A DNA stretch of 64,000 bases from Thioploca ingrica (GTDB taxonomy: Bacteria > Pseudomonadota > Gammaproteobacteria > Beggiatoales > Beggiatoaceae): positions 744,001 to 808,000 of the forward strand of contig AP014633.1 of the NCBI GenBank assembly GCA_000828835.1, read 5' to 3'. Shown here piece after piece: positions 56,606 through 64,000 of the stretch; position 1 is the first letter of the stretch; the number at the start of each line of letters is the position of its first letter. Both the position numbers and the translations under genes were made by a program. The notes below the pieces were generated by a model. That model had not been told where the DNA came from and did no database searches. It saw only the letters and a list, made by a program, of their open reading frames with translations.

Positions 56606-57331
56606 TTATAATTGATATTGTTTGCCAATGAGCATCACGCAGATGAATAAACCGTACATCCCAAGTAATTCAAACATTTCTTCAACACAAGTGAGAACTG
56701 TGCCATATTGCTTAATAGTCACCAAGTACCATTCCATTAATTCCGACAAAAACACCCCCGGAAGAAATAATAAAGCGGCCCATAGTGCTATATAAGCTTG
56801 TTGGCGTTGCCAATTATTCTGGCTGGGCATCTTCGCAATCAGTTGATGTAATTGGTAAACTATCATAATTAAGCCTAATAATGCGAAAGGCGCATAGGGA
56901 ATTACCCAAAAGAAACGAGTATCTGCCATGGGGGTTGTTAAGAGAAACTGGTTGGTAAAACGCGCCAATGATTTACCTACTGTTTCATGGATACTGGCAA
57001 CTTCATCGGCCGATATCACAACCGCACCAATGGCCGCCAATTGAAATAGGAAGCGAGACAGTCGAGAAATTTGGAATTCAACTGAATTTCCCCAACCCAA
57101 CAATATCAGCGCTATTCCTACCATGAGGTAAAGAATGCTGGAGTACCAAGTTGCCAAGTTATTTTCTTCACGCAAGTCGAGTAATTCTAGAACCCGGTGC
57201 CCATTAACCCCCTCGACTCTTCCCCACCCTGCACCTTGAGTAGCATGCGCTATAAAAGTGGTTAAACTGAAGAATACAATGAGTAGAAATAAGGGAACGA
57301 CCAGTTTGGCGAGTAAAAAATGGATTTTAAT
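56606..57331 (-). CDS. Multi-pass membrane protein, possible ATT start
   Basis: Conservatively the gene starts at TTG 57175 (189 residues), but the frame stays open upstream for 52 codons that add a membrane segment ([12 protein letters not shown]) and a [22 protein letters not shown] junction. I know a similar E-x-N-x-x-T-W-[YF]-S-S junction from other small bacterial membrane proteins. No ATG, GTG or TTG is in frame there. An ATT at 57331 lies 8 bases after a perfect GGAGG (57340-57344) and would give 241 residues with about six membrane segments. Function unknown. Directly precedes tsaD. Confidence 0.65.
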   Translation of the reverse strand: MKIHFLLAKLVVPLFLLIVFFSLTTFIAHATQGAGWGRVEGVNGHRVLELLDLREENNLATWYSSILYLMVGIALILLGWGNSVEFQISRLSRFLFQLAAIGAVVISADEVASIHETVGKSLARFTNQFLLTTPMADTRFFWVIPYAPFALLGLIMIVYQLHQLIAKMPSQNNWQRQQAYIALWAALLFLPGVFLSELMEWYLVTIKQYGTVLTCVEEMFELLGMYGLFICVMLIGKQYQL

Positions 57332-57453
57332 AGTTAAATCCTCCGTGATGCTGATGGAAAGAAAATTGGAACAGTAAAGAAACCCATCATTGCTAATAAA
57401 AATAAATGAGTCTAATTTTAATTAACTATTTGAAAATAAATGTAAATTTACAC

Positions 57454-58110
57454 TTAATTAACCCATGACAATAAGTCGAGTGGTTGGTTGAGCATCCCGG
57501 TTGCGCCCCATTGTGCTGGCGTCTCGTGGTCTTCTATATAACCATATAAAGCGACCAAGGTACGCATTCCAGCTCGTTGTCCGGCTTCGATATCACGTGA
57601 AGCATCCCCAACATAAATACATTGTTCTGGTATACTGCGTGCCAATTGACACGCATGCAGTAAAGGTGCTGGGTGTGGTTTACATTGTGCTAAAGTATCG
57701 CCGCTGATATTACAAATGCTACGCTGAGCCAAACCGAGTTGTTGCATTAACGGGTCAGTTAACCGGGCGGCTTTATTGGTGACCACACCCCATTGAATCT
57801 TTTTGCTTTCTAATGTAGCTAATACTTCTGCCATCCCCGGAAATAAGCAAGTTTGATCAGCGAGGTGTTCCGTATAAATGGTCAAAAATCGTTGTCGTAA
57901 GGCGTCTAGTGGCTCCGTTTCTCCCAAATTAAAACCTTTTCTAATGAGAGCTGTGGTACCCAGTGAGACCCAAGGGCGAATTGTTGTTAACGGCAGTGGC
58001 TGATATTGATGTTCAATTAGTAAAGTATTTAATGCCAATCCTAAATCTGGTGCAGTATCTAATAAGGTACCATCTAAATCAAACAGGACTGTCTGTATAG
58101 ACTGATTCAT
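57454..58110 (-). CDS. gph: Phosphoglycolate phosphatase
   Basis: HAD-superfamily phosphatase (218 residues) that removes 2-phosphoglycolate from DNA repair or Rubisco oxygenation. Motif [12 protein letters not shown] (near 10-20), motif II V-V-T-N-K (near 113), K-P-x-P near 145, motif [11 protein letters not shown] (near 167). It overlaps ubiG by 4 bases (ATGA), the ubiG-gph pairing known from many gammaproteobacteria, which supports this call over other HAD phosphatases. Confidence 0.9.
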   Translation of the reverse strand: MNQSIQTVLFDLDGTLLDTAPDLGLALNTLLIEHQYQPLPLTTIRPWVSLGTTALIRKGFNLGETEPLDALRQRFLTIYTEHLADQTCLFPGMAEVLATLESKKIQWGVVTNKAARLTDPLMQQLGLAQRSICNISGDTLAQCKPHPAPLLHACQLARSIPEQCIYVGDASRDIEAGQRAGMRTLVALYGYIEDHETPAQWGATGMLNQPLDLLSWVN

Positions 58111-58811
58111 AGGTCACGTTGGGCATGAATAATATAGTTAACTGAGATATCTTGGCTGAGTGAATAATGTTGTGTCAAAGGATTATAACTGATGCCCACC
58201 ATTGAGCGTAGCGTTAAATTAGCAATACGTATCCATTGGGCTAATTCAGCCGGACGAATCAATTTTGCATAATCATGAGTCCCTTTGGGCAACAGTTTGA
58301 GAATATATTCTGCACCAATAATGGCAAACAGATAAGATTTTAAATTGCGATTAATCGTCGAAAAGAAAACTTGTCCAGAGGGCTTAACTAACTGATAACA
58401 AGCCATCACTACCGAAAGCGGGTTGGGAACGTGTTCAAGCATTTCCATGCAAGTGACTACGTCAAAGTAAGCTGGATAGGCTTGTGCTAGCTGTTCAACG
58501 GTGGTGTATTGATAATCAATATTCAGACCAGATTCATATAAATGTAATTTAGCTACCCTTAAAACGGATTCACCCATATCAATCCCGGTGACTTGAGCAC
58601 CATGACGGGCCATACTTTCACTCAAAATACCGCCACCACACCCCACATCCAATACCACTTTACCCAATAGTCCCCCGACTTGTTGGTCAACATATTCTAA
58701 CCGGAGGGGGTTAATATCATGTAAGGGTTTGAATTCACCTTTTGGATCCCACCACCGCGCTGCTAAGGCGCTAAATTTAGCCAATTCTTGTTGGTCAATG
58801 TTATATGTCAT
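58107..58811 (-). CDS. ubiG: Ubiquinone biosynthesis O-methyltransferase UbiG
   Basis: Performs both O-methylations of ubiquinone synthesis using SAM. 234 residues; [25 protein letters not shown] near the start is diagnostic, followed by [13 protein letters not shown] (SAM motif I, near 53), V-T-G-I-D-M-G, and [11 protein letters not shown]. It implies a ubiquinone-based respiratory chain. Promoter-proximal gene of the ubiG-gph pair. Confidence 0.95.
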   Translation of the reverse strand: MTYNIDQQELAKFSALAARWWDPKGEFKPLHDINPLRLEYVDQQVGGLLGKVVLDVGCGGGILSESMARHGAQVTGIDMGESVLRVAKLHLYESGLNIDYQYTTVEQLAQAYPAYFDVVTCMEMLEHVPNPLSVVMACYQLVKPSGQVFFSTINRNLKSYLFAIIGAEYILKLLPKGTHDYAKLIRPAELAQWIRIANLTLRSMVGISYNPLTQHYSLSQDISVNYIIHAQRDL

Positions 58812-58974
58812 AGTGAGTTGTCAGTTGTCAGTGCTAGATTATTAACAACTATGATAATGGTTAACTAATATAATTTTGTTATTATAATGTATCTGGTTGA
58901 AAAATGAAAAACGATGAGTAATAAACGACCATAGAAACATTGCTATTAATATCATATGATTAAATCAACTTGTC

Positions 58975-60087
58975 ATGGTGGCTGACCAGGAATTAAAACG
59001 CTATCGTGCCTATTGGAGCCAATTTATCGAGGGTCTTACTCAACCTTCATTACCGGCACTGATTGGAACAGTGGTGGTCGCTACCAGCGTATTTTTTTGG
59101 TGCGTGATTTTTATTACGCCGACGTTTATAGCCACGACCGGATATGGCTATTTTATCAATGGAGCGACTGATGAATACGGTTATCTCACCAGTGAAGTGT
59201 TGCGAATAAAGCAAACTCCTGCTCAACAACTAAGTATTGCTTTGGTTGGCGAATCTTCGCTTCGAGAAGCGATTTCTGATGTGACTCATCTTAATCACTG
59301 GGTAGAAGAAAAAATTGGACAACCCGTGGTGAGCTATGATTTGATGGCGGGTTCTCTTTCTCACTGGGAAGCGGTTTGTATACTCGATAACTTAAATGAG
59401 AATTTTCGCGGTATAGTAGTACTCTATATTTCCCCCAATGCGTTAGCACGCAAAAATGATTATTTGGCTGAATTGGTTCGTTATCCCCGGTTAGCATTGG
59501 ATTGTCCGTCGTTTGACGCTGAATTGCGTTTAGCGGGAGTAACTGTTCCTCAGCGATTTAATAATTACTTTTTAAATCATTACTCATTTTTTATTGCTCG
59601 TCAATCTGCACTCCTGAACCTGATTACGGGTCAAGTTCAACTCGAACGCCATAAAATAGCTCGGTGGGAATTCATCATGAACTCGCAGCGGTGGCAATTA
59701 GCCATCCAAACAGTTAAACAATGGTTAGAAGGGGAAAATTATCACCATAATCGTCAAGCTAATTTAGGTGTTTATGCCCGTTTAATTCAGCGGTTACAAC
59801 AATCTAAGCAAATTCAAGTGGCTTTGGTTGAATCGGTACGTAATCCCAAGGTAGAATCGATTATCTACGCCACGCCGGCGGCTAAACAACTTTATGATGA
59901 ATATCAAATTGACGTGAAAAAATTTGTGCGTAAAAATAATGTCTTTTATTGGGATATTGGCAAGCGGGTTAACTTGCAACCAGAGGATTTTGTGGATCAC
60001 ACCCACCTAAAAGATCATCAATCACGTCAACGTTATACACTCGCACTCGCCGAACTTTTGGCAAAGCGTCTCCTTCAAATTCAATAA
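58975..60087 (+). CDS. Membrane-anchored SGNH-like (DltD-like) acyl transferase
   Basis: 370 residues: one N-terminal membrane segment (about 27-52), then an extracytoplasmic domain. Near its start lies A-L-V-G-E-S-S-L-R-E (G92-E93-S94), resembling the catalytic GxS block of SGNH hydrolases. Near its end lies D341-H-T-H344-L followed by a helix, resembling the Asp-x-x-His block. DltD and AlgJ/X/V proteins have this layout. I infer that it takes an acyl group on S94 or S95 from the microprotein encoded next and passes it to an envelope polymer. First gene of the Dlt-like block; ATG with a weak ribosome binding site, 22 bases before the microprotein gene. Confidence 0.7.
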   Translation: MVADQELKRYRAYWSQFIEGLTQPSLPALIGTVVVATSVFFWCVIFITPTFIATTGYGYFINGATDEYGYLTSEVLRIKQTPAQQLSIALVGESSLREAISDVTHLNHWVEEKIGQPVVSYDLMAGSLSHWEAVCILDNLNENFRGIVVLYISPNALARKNDYLAELVRYPRLALDCPSFDAELRLAGVTVPQRFNNYFLNHYSFFIARQSALLNLITGQVQLERHKIARWEFIMNSQRWQLAIQTVKQWLEGENYHHNRQANLGVYARLIQRLQQSKQIQVALVESVRNPKVESIIYATPAAKQLYDEYQIDVKKFVRKNNVFYWDIGKRVNLQPEDFVDHTHLKDHQSRQRYTLALAELLAKRLLQIQ

Positions 60088-60108
60088 TAATCTACAAAGT
60101 AATTTATT

Positions 60109-60237
60109 ATGAAATGGTTACGTTGGTTAGGTATCAGTATACAAGCTTTTATATTAGGAATTCTTCTCGCTTTGGCTATAGGACAATTAATTGCCTTAGA
60201 AACCGGAGCACGTGTCTTTCGTTATCAAGGTTTCTAA
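60109..60237 (+). CDS. DltX-like acyl-shuttle microprotein (C-terminal FRYQGF)
   Basis: 42 residues, missed by length cut-offs. A basic, Trp-containing start (M-K-W-L-R-W-L), one membrane segment (about 9-30), a short outer stretch and the C-terminal hexapeptide F-R-Y-Q-G-F at residues 37-42. In the Dlt pathway the membrane microprotein DltX ends in an F-x-Y-x-x-F motif whose tyrosine is acylated by the MBOAT DltB and then gives the acyl group to DltD. Here the motif is exact and terminal, the topology fits (N-in, C-out) and the gene lies between a DltD-like and a DltB-like gene. The acceptor would be Y39. Ribosome binding site weak. Confidence 0.8.
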   Translation: MKWLRWLGISIQAFILGILLALAIGQLIALETGARVFRYQGF

Positions 60238-60289
60238 GAATAAACCGAGTTCATTTTATAATCAAATAAAATTAATGAGTTAGCTAAAT

Positions 60290-61498
60290 ATGATTCAATC
60301 GAGTACTTTTTGGTTGGTACTCCTGTTATCAGTCGTGGTATTTTGGCTGCTTCCTAAACCTTATCGGTTTAATTTTCTCGCTATCGTTTCAATAAGTTAT
60401 TTGGCGACAATTGAACTAAAAAGTACTTTAGTCCTCTTAGTTTGGACGGTTGCATTTTATTGGCTTGCCCCCCAAACCATCGGGAATGATTCGTGGCGGC
60501 GGTGGTTATTGTCAACGTTAATCCTGGCCATTCTAAGTTATTTGCTCTACTTTAAATATCTTCCACCTTTACTTGAAGCAGTCTCATTTGGGAATGAGAT
60601 AGCACGTCAATTTATTCTCCCTTTAGGAATAAGCTATTTTACTTTTAAATTCATTCATTATGTGGTTGAAGTGGCTCGGGGGAATATTCAAGACCGTTCG
60701 CTGCCACAATTTTTTTGTTATATCTTCCTATTTCCTATTTTTTCTGCCGGTCCGATTGAACGCTTTGATCACTTTCTCACTCATCAAGAGGAACGATGGC
60801 AATTAGATTCAATGGTAGCCGGGTTGACTCGAATTATTCATGGATTGATTAAGAAATTCTTTTTTTGCCAGGTAGTTATATTATCGCTATTAGGTCCACA
60901 TCAAGAAGCTGGGTTTCCTAATGCCAATTTTATACTAGAACGGTTAGATTTATTACCGACCTATAAAATATGGGGATTTTTGATATTATCTTATTTATAC
61001 ATTTATATCGATTTTAGCGCTTATTCTGATATTGCTATTGGTGCAAGTCGTTTATTTGGTATTCAGATTATGGAAAATTTTAACTGGCCCATTTTGGCTA
61101 CTAATATCGCTAATTTTTGGCAACGTTGGCATATGACTTTAAGAAGATGGTGCCAAGCCTATGTTTATATGCCGATGATTGGTTTAACTCGTAATCCCTA
61201 CCTAGCGATTTACTGTACCTGGTTAATTATCGGATTATGGCATGCTGGTTCTCTCAATTGGATTGCTTGGGGTTTATACCATAGCACTGGGGTTGCCGTT
61301 TTTGTTAAATGGGAACGATTTAAGCGATGTAAACAGTGGTTTTTTCTTAATCAAATACCCCTATTACGTTATGTTAGTATGGTTATCACTTTTTTGTTTG
61401 TCGCTGGTGGTGGTGTTTTTATCGCCAATTATGATCACCATATTTATAATACCCTGCGAATACTAGCCAAGCTGTTTTTCATTAACTTACCCACGTGA
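60290..61498 (+). CDS. MBOAT O-acyltransferase (DltB/AlgI-like)
   Basis: Polytopic membrane protein of 402 residues with about ten membrane segments. MBOAT hallmarks: P-L-G-I-S-Y-F-T-F-K (near 112), F-S-A-G-P-I-E-R (near 153), Y-I-D-F-S-A-Y-S-D-I-A-I-G (near 240), F-W-Q-R-W-H281-M-T-L-R-R-W and G-L-W-H318-A-G-S, with H318 the expected catalytic histidine. The protein ends without an F-x-Y-x-x-F motif, unlike MBOATs that carry the shuttle tyrosine themselves. This agrees with the separate microprotein next door. It should take the acyl group from the carrier protein across the membrane. Confidence 0.92.
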   Translation: MIQSSTFWLVLLLSVVVFWLLPKPYRFNFLAIVSISYLATIELKSTLVLLVWTVAFYWLAPQTIGNDSWRRWLLSTLILAILSYLLYFKYLPPLLEAVSFGNEIARQFILPLGISYFTFKFIHYVVEVARGNIQDRSLPQFFCYIFLFPIFSAGPIERFDHFLTHQEERWQLDSMVAGLTRIIHGLIKKFFFCQVVILSLLGPHQEAGFPNANFILERLDLLPTYKIWGFLILSYLYIYIDFSAYSDIAIGASRLFGIQIMENFNWPILATNIANFWQRWHMTLRRWCQAYVYMPMIGLTRNPYLAIYCTWLIIGLWHAGSLNWIAWGLYHSTGVAVFVKWERFKRCKQWFFLNQIPLLRYVSMVITFLFVAGGGVFIANYDHHIYNTLRILAKLFFINLPT

Positions 61499-61523
61499 AT
61501 AAATATCATTCCGCAGAGGTTAT

Positions 61524-63104
61524 ATGTTCACATTCACTGTCTACGACCTCTTAGCTAAAAATCTAGCTCAAAACGCCCACCACCCCGCTTTAATTTGGGG
61601 TGAAATGGAGATGAGCTATTCTATTTTAGGACAACAGGTTGAAAAAGTTGCCCTCTTCTTGCATCAGCATGGGGTTCGACGCGGCGAGCGAATTGGTATT
61701 TACCTTCCCAAAAGCATTGAAGAAATTATAGTTACTTTCGCTATAGCCCGTTTGGGAGCGGTTTTTGTCAATATTCATTATCAATGGACATTACGTCAAC
61801 TGACTTATATCGTCCAAGATTGTGGGATAAAAATTATATTCACTGATAAATATAAAGCCGCTCAAATAGAAAACAGCGCTCTTTGGGAACAATTAGATCG
61901 TTTAGTGGTTAAAGATTTAGTGATAAAAAATAAAGCATTGGCTCATTCTAAGCTGATTTCATGGTCAGATTTACCACCCTCTTCAAATTCATCGGTTTTA
62001 CCCAGTGGTCCAATTGATGTTGATTTAGCGGCTTTATTCTATACCTCTGGTTCAACCGGAAGTCCCAAAGGAGTTATGTTAACTCACTATAATATTGTCC
62101 AAGGTGCTCGCAGTGTCGCCAGTTATCTGAATAATACCTCGGCTGAGCGGGTGTTAGGGTTACTGTCAATGAGTTTTGATTATGGCATGAACCAAGTCAC
62201 CACGATGTTTTTAGTCGGTGGGACTGTGGTGCTGCAACCCGTGGTTATGTTGCCGGAAATTGTTAAAACAGTTATGACTCATCAGGTGACTGGTTTAGCA
62301 GCCGTACCCCCCACTTGGATTCAATTAGTCCGCTATTTACAGGAAACTAAACTAAAATTACCTTCGTTACGTTATCTAACGAATTCTGGTGGTAAAATTC
62401 CGCAAACTATCCTCCAAGCGATGCCACAAGTGTTTCCAAACGTAGATATTTATTTAATGTATGGTTTAACCGAGGCATTTCGCTCCACTTATTTGCCACC
62501 GACCCGCTTTCATGAAAAAATGGGAGCCATTGGTAAAGCGATTCCCAATACCGAAGTTTATGTGGTTGATCCACAAAAAGGATTATGCCAACCCGGCGAA
62601 CCCGGCGAATTACTGCATCGTGGTAGTCTGATCAGTTTAGGTTATTGGGGACAACCCGAACTGACTCAAGAAAAAATTAAAGTGTCTGAACATCTTAAAC
62701 CACTGATTGGTGAAGAAAAAGTTTTATTCAGTGGTGACATAGTTAAACAAGATGAAGAAGGAATTCTTTGGTTCATCAGTCGGGCTGATGCTTTGATTAA
62801 ATCCAACAGTATTCGTATTAGCCCCACCGAAGTAGAAGATATTGTCTATGAAAGTGAAATGGTTAACGACGCTATCGCTTTTGGGGTTGAAGATGAACTA
62901 TTAGGACAAGTTGTGCATATTGCGGTTTCTCTGCTAGAAGATCCCATTATTGATATTCAAACATTAGCCCATTACTGTCGACAAAATATGCCCAATTATA
63001 TGATACCGAGAGAAATTCATTGTTGGAAAGGCTTAATGCCTCGGACTGCGAGCGGCAAGATTGATCGTCCACACGTGATCAACACCTGTTTAGGACAGTC
63101 ATAA
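61524..63104 (+). CDS. AMP-forming acyl ligase (DltA-position)
   Basis: Adenylate-forming enzyme of 526 residues in the acyl-CoA synthetase/NRPS A-domain superfamily. P-loop L-F-Y-T-S-G-S-T-G-S-P-K-G (near 173-185), L-M-Y-G-L-T-E (near 312), F-S-G-D-I-V-K (near 411) and catalytic K512 in T-A-S-G-K-I-D. It should activate a carboxylic acid and load it on the carrier protein at the right edge. It resembles acyl ligases of exosortase A-associated loci as well as DltA. I do not assign a substrate, since the pocket residues cannot be judged by eye. Its stop overlaps the next ATG by one base. Confidence 0.88.
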   Translation: MFTFTVYDLLAKNLAQNAHHPALIWGEMEMSYSILGQQVEKVALFLHQHGVRRGERIGIYLPKSIEEIIVTFAIARLGAVFVNIHYQWTLRQLTYIVQDCGIKIIFTDKYKAAQIENSALWEQLDRLVVKDLVIKNKALAHSKLISWSDLPPSSNSSVLPSGPIDVDLAALFYTSGSTGSPKGVMLTHYNIVQGARSVASYLNNTSAERVLGLLSMSFDYGMNQVTTMFLVGGTVVLQPVVMLPEIVKTVMTHQVTGLAAVPPTWIQLVRYLQETKLKLPSLRYLTNSGGKIPQTILQAMPQVFPNVDIYLMYGLTEAFRSTYLPPTRFHEKMGAIGKAIPNTEVYVVDPQKGLCQPGEPGELLHRGSLISLGYWGQPELTQEKIKVSEHLKPLIGEEKVLFSGDIVKQDEEGILWFISRADALIKSNSIRISPTEVEDIVYESEMVNDAIAFGVEDELLGQVVHIAVSLLEDPIIDIQTLAHYCRQNMPNYMIPREIHCWKGLMPRTASGKIDRPHVINTCLGQS

Positions 63105-63715
63105 TGACATTGCGGCTGGAAAAATTTTTTGGGAATCAAATTGAATCGCAAATGGCTCCTTATATTGCGGCTATAGCGCAATTACGATTAGAAGTTTTTC
63201 GCGATTTTCCTCATCTTTACCAAAGTACTTTAGCTTATGAAGAAAAATCTTTACAAATTTTAGCTCAAGCGCCCCACTGTTTTATTTTACTCGTTTTTGA
63301 TGTTGAGCAATTGGTTGGTGCAAGTATTGCACTCCCTTTTGAATATGCGTTTAAAACGGCTGAGATCAAACAACGCTTATCACAACAAGGTTTTAGTCCA
63401 GAAACGTTTATGTATTTTTATCAATCAGCACTTAAACGATCTTACCGTCACCAGGGGGTCGGTACCCGCTTTTTTACTGAACGGGAAATTTATGCTAACT
63501 CACTAAAACAATTTAACTATTGTTGTTTTTATGCCATTCAGCGGCCTTTAGATCACCCCCAATGTCCAATTCATTATGTTCCATTAGATCATTTTTGGAG
63601 TAGGCGTGGATATACTCAATTTCCTTCAATGGAGATAAGTGTTGCTTGGCAAGATAGGGGTGAAACGGTAAAATCTTCTAAAATTATGCAGTTTTGGATG
63701 AAAAAATTAATTTAA
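63104..63715 (+). CDS. GNAT-family acyltransferase
   Basis: 203 residues with the GNAT acetyl-CoA-binding motif S-Y-R-H-Q-G-V-G-T-R-F-F (near 111-122), a preceding beta strand and a C-terminal F-W-S-R-R-G-Y strand-turn typical of the fold. ATG overlaps the ligase stop by one base, so it is translationally coupled to it. Standard dlt operons lack such a gene. It might N-acylate an amino acid loaded by the ligase, or act on the polymer. This is inference from position only. Confidence 0.8.
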   Translation: MTLRLEKFFGNQIESQMAPYIAAIAQLRLEVFRDFPHLYQSTLAYEEKSLQILAQAPHCFILLVFDVEQLVGASIALPFEYAFKTAEIKQRLSQQGFSPETFMYFYQSALKRSYRHQGVGTRFFTEREIYANSLKQFNYCCFYAIQRPLDHPQCPIHYVPLDHFWSRRGYTQFPSMEISVAWQDRGETVKSSKIMQFWMKKLI

Positions 63716-63847
63716 TCGACATTAAATACTAAAGCGATTTTTTTATTTAGCCAAGGTAGGTTACTCGTTAATTAAGCTTAAATTGATATATTTTCATTGC
63801 AATCGATCAACTCAACAATCCAATTACCATTTTTTTAATTGAATATT

Positions 63848-64000
63848 ATGTTAATTATGACCTTAGACCGTAACAATTTACTCAATTATTTTCAAAAACA
63901 TATGGGACTTGACACCCACGAAATCGATGATGAAACGCGGTTATTTTCATCCGGATTACTCGATTCTTTCAGTATGGTTGATCTCATTTTCTTTATTGAA
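63848..64000 (+). CDS. Acyl carrier protein, cut by window end
   Basis: The first 51 codons are seen from ATG 63848; ATG 63857 is equally possible. The segment T-R-L-F-S-S-G-L-L-D-S-F-S-M-V-D-L matches the phosphopantetheine attachment site of carrier proteins, with S40 the expected modified serine. The 3' end lies outside the window. Position after the ligase and GNAT genes makes it the DltC-equivalent carrier, loaded by the ligase and unloaded by the MBOAT protein. The 132 bases before it hold no other gene. Confidence 0.82.
   Translation, partial: MLIMTLDRNNLLNYFQKHMGLDTHEIDDETRLFSSGLLDSFSMVDLIFFIE

Overview
The window looks like chromosome of a gammaproteobacterium of moderate to low G+C content. 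ZipA, RecB, AlgH, UbiG, an inactive PyrC' paired with PyrB/PyrR, and the gene order tonB-algH-ruvX-pyrR-pyrB-pyrC' (also known around Pseudomonas aeruginosa tonB3) all point there. The large multi-PAS kinase, several PilT-type ATPases, a haemagglutinin-like exoprotein, many dispersed palindromic repeats and short heptamer repeats recall large sulfur bacteria of the Beggiatoa/Thioploca group. That placement is inference from style, not from a marker gene.

Layout. 1-2.4 kb: three co-oriented genes, two of which carry Lon-protease-like folds without an ATPase. 3-6.7 kb: recB. 7.5-12.9 kb: a 1784-residue hybrid sensor kinase. 13.2-16.4 kb: envelope polysaccharide genes (GT4 glycosyltransferase, wecB, WecG/TagA-type transferase). 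16.6-20.8 kb: smc-zipA. 21.2-24.3 kb: a TylF-type methyltransferase and a secreted M4 metallopeptidase. 24.4-33.4 kb, mostly minus strand: pdxJ, a filamentous-haemagglutinin-type exoprotein, the pyr/ruvX/algH/tonB cluster and a lipoprotein. 33.5-35.7 kb: a relic-rich stretch with a frameshifted GIY-YIG gene, a DUF1737-like small gene, big palindromes, a PD-(D/E)XK-like gene and a decayed choice-of-anchor protein. 35.7-43.8 kb: a methyltransferase, a Thr-rich exported protein, a LysR regulator, three tandem PilT/PilU ATPases and an isolated ccmA. 44-46.3 kb: panC and an App1-type phosphatase. 46.4-55.2 kb: two tandemly duplicated secreted beta-helix proteins with different C-termini. 55.6-58.8 kb: tsaD, a membrane protein, gph and ubiG.

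The most interesting part is the right end, 58,975-64,000. A membrane-anchored SGNH-like protein, a 42-residue single-pass microprotein ending in FRYQGF, an MBOAT acyltransferase, an AMP-forming acyl ligase, a GNAT protein and the start of an acyl carrier protein are all on the plus strand. The set matches the logic of the Gram-positive Dlt (teichoic acid D-alanylation) pathway part for part: ligase (DltA), MBOAT (DltB), carrier (DltC), SGNH transferase (DltD) and FxYxxF shuttle peptide (DltX). Here it sits in an apparent Gram-negative bacterium, so it probably acylates a different extracytoplasmic polymer. The acyl group and acceptor cannot be read from the sequence.

Starts were chosen from ribosome binding sites and family norms. 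They are noted where they differ from the longest reading frame. No tRNA, rRNA, CRISPR array or intact insertion sequence was seen.
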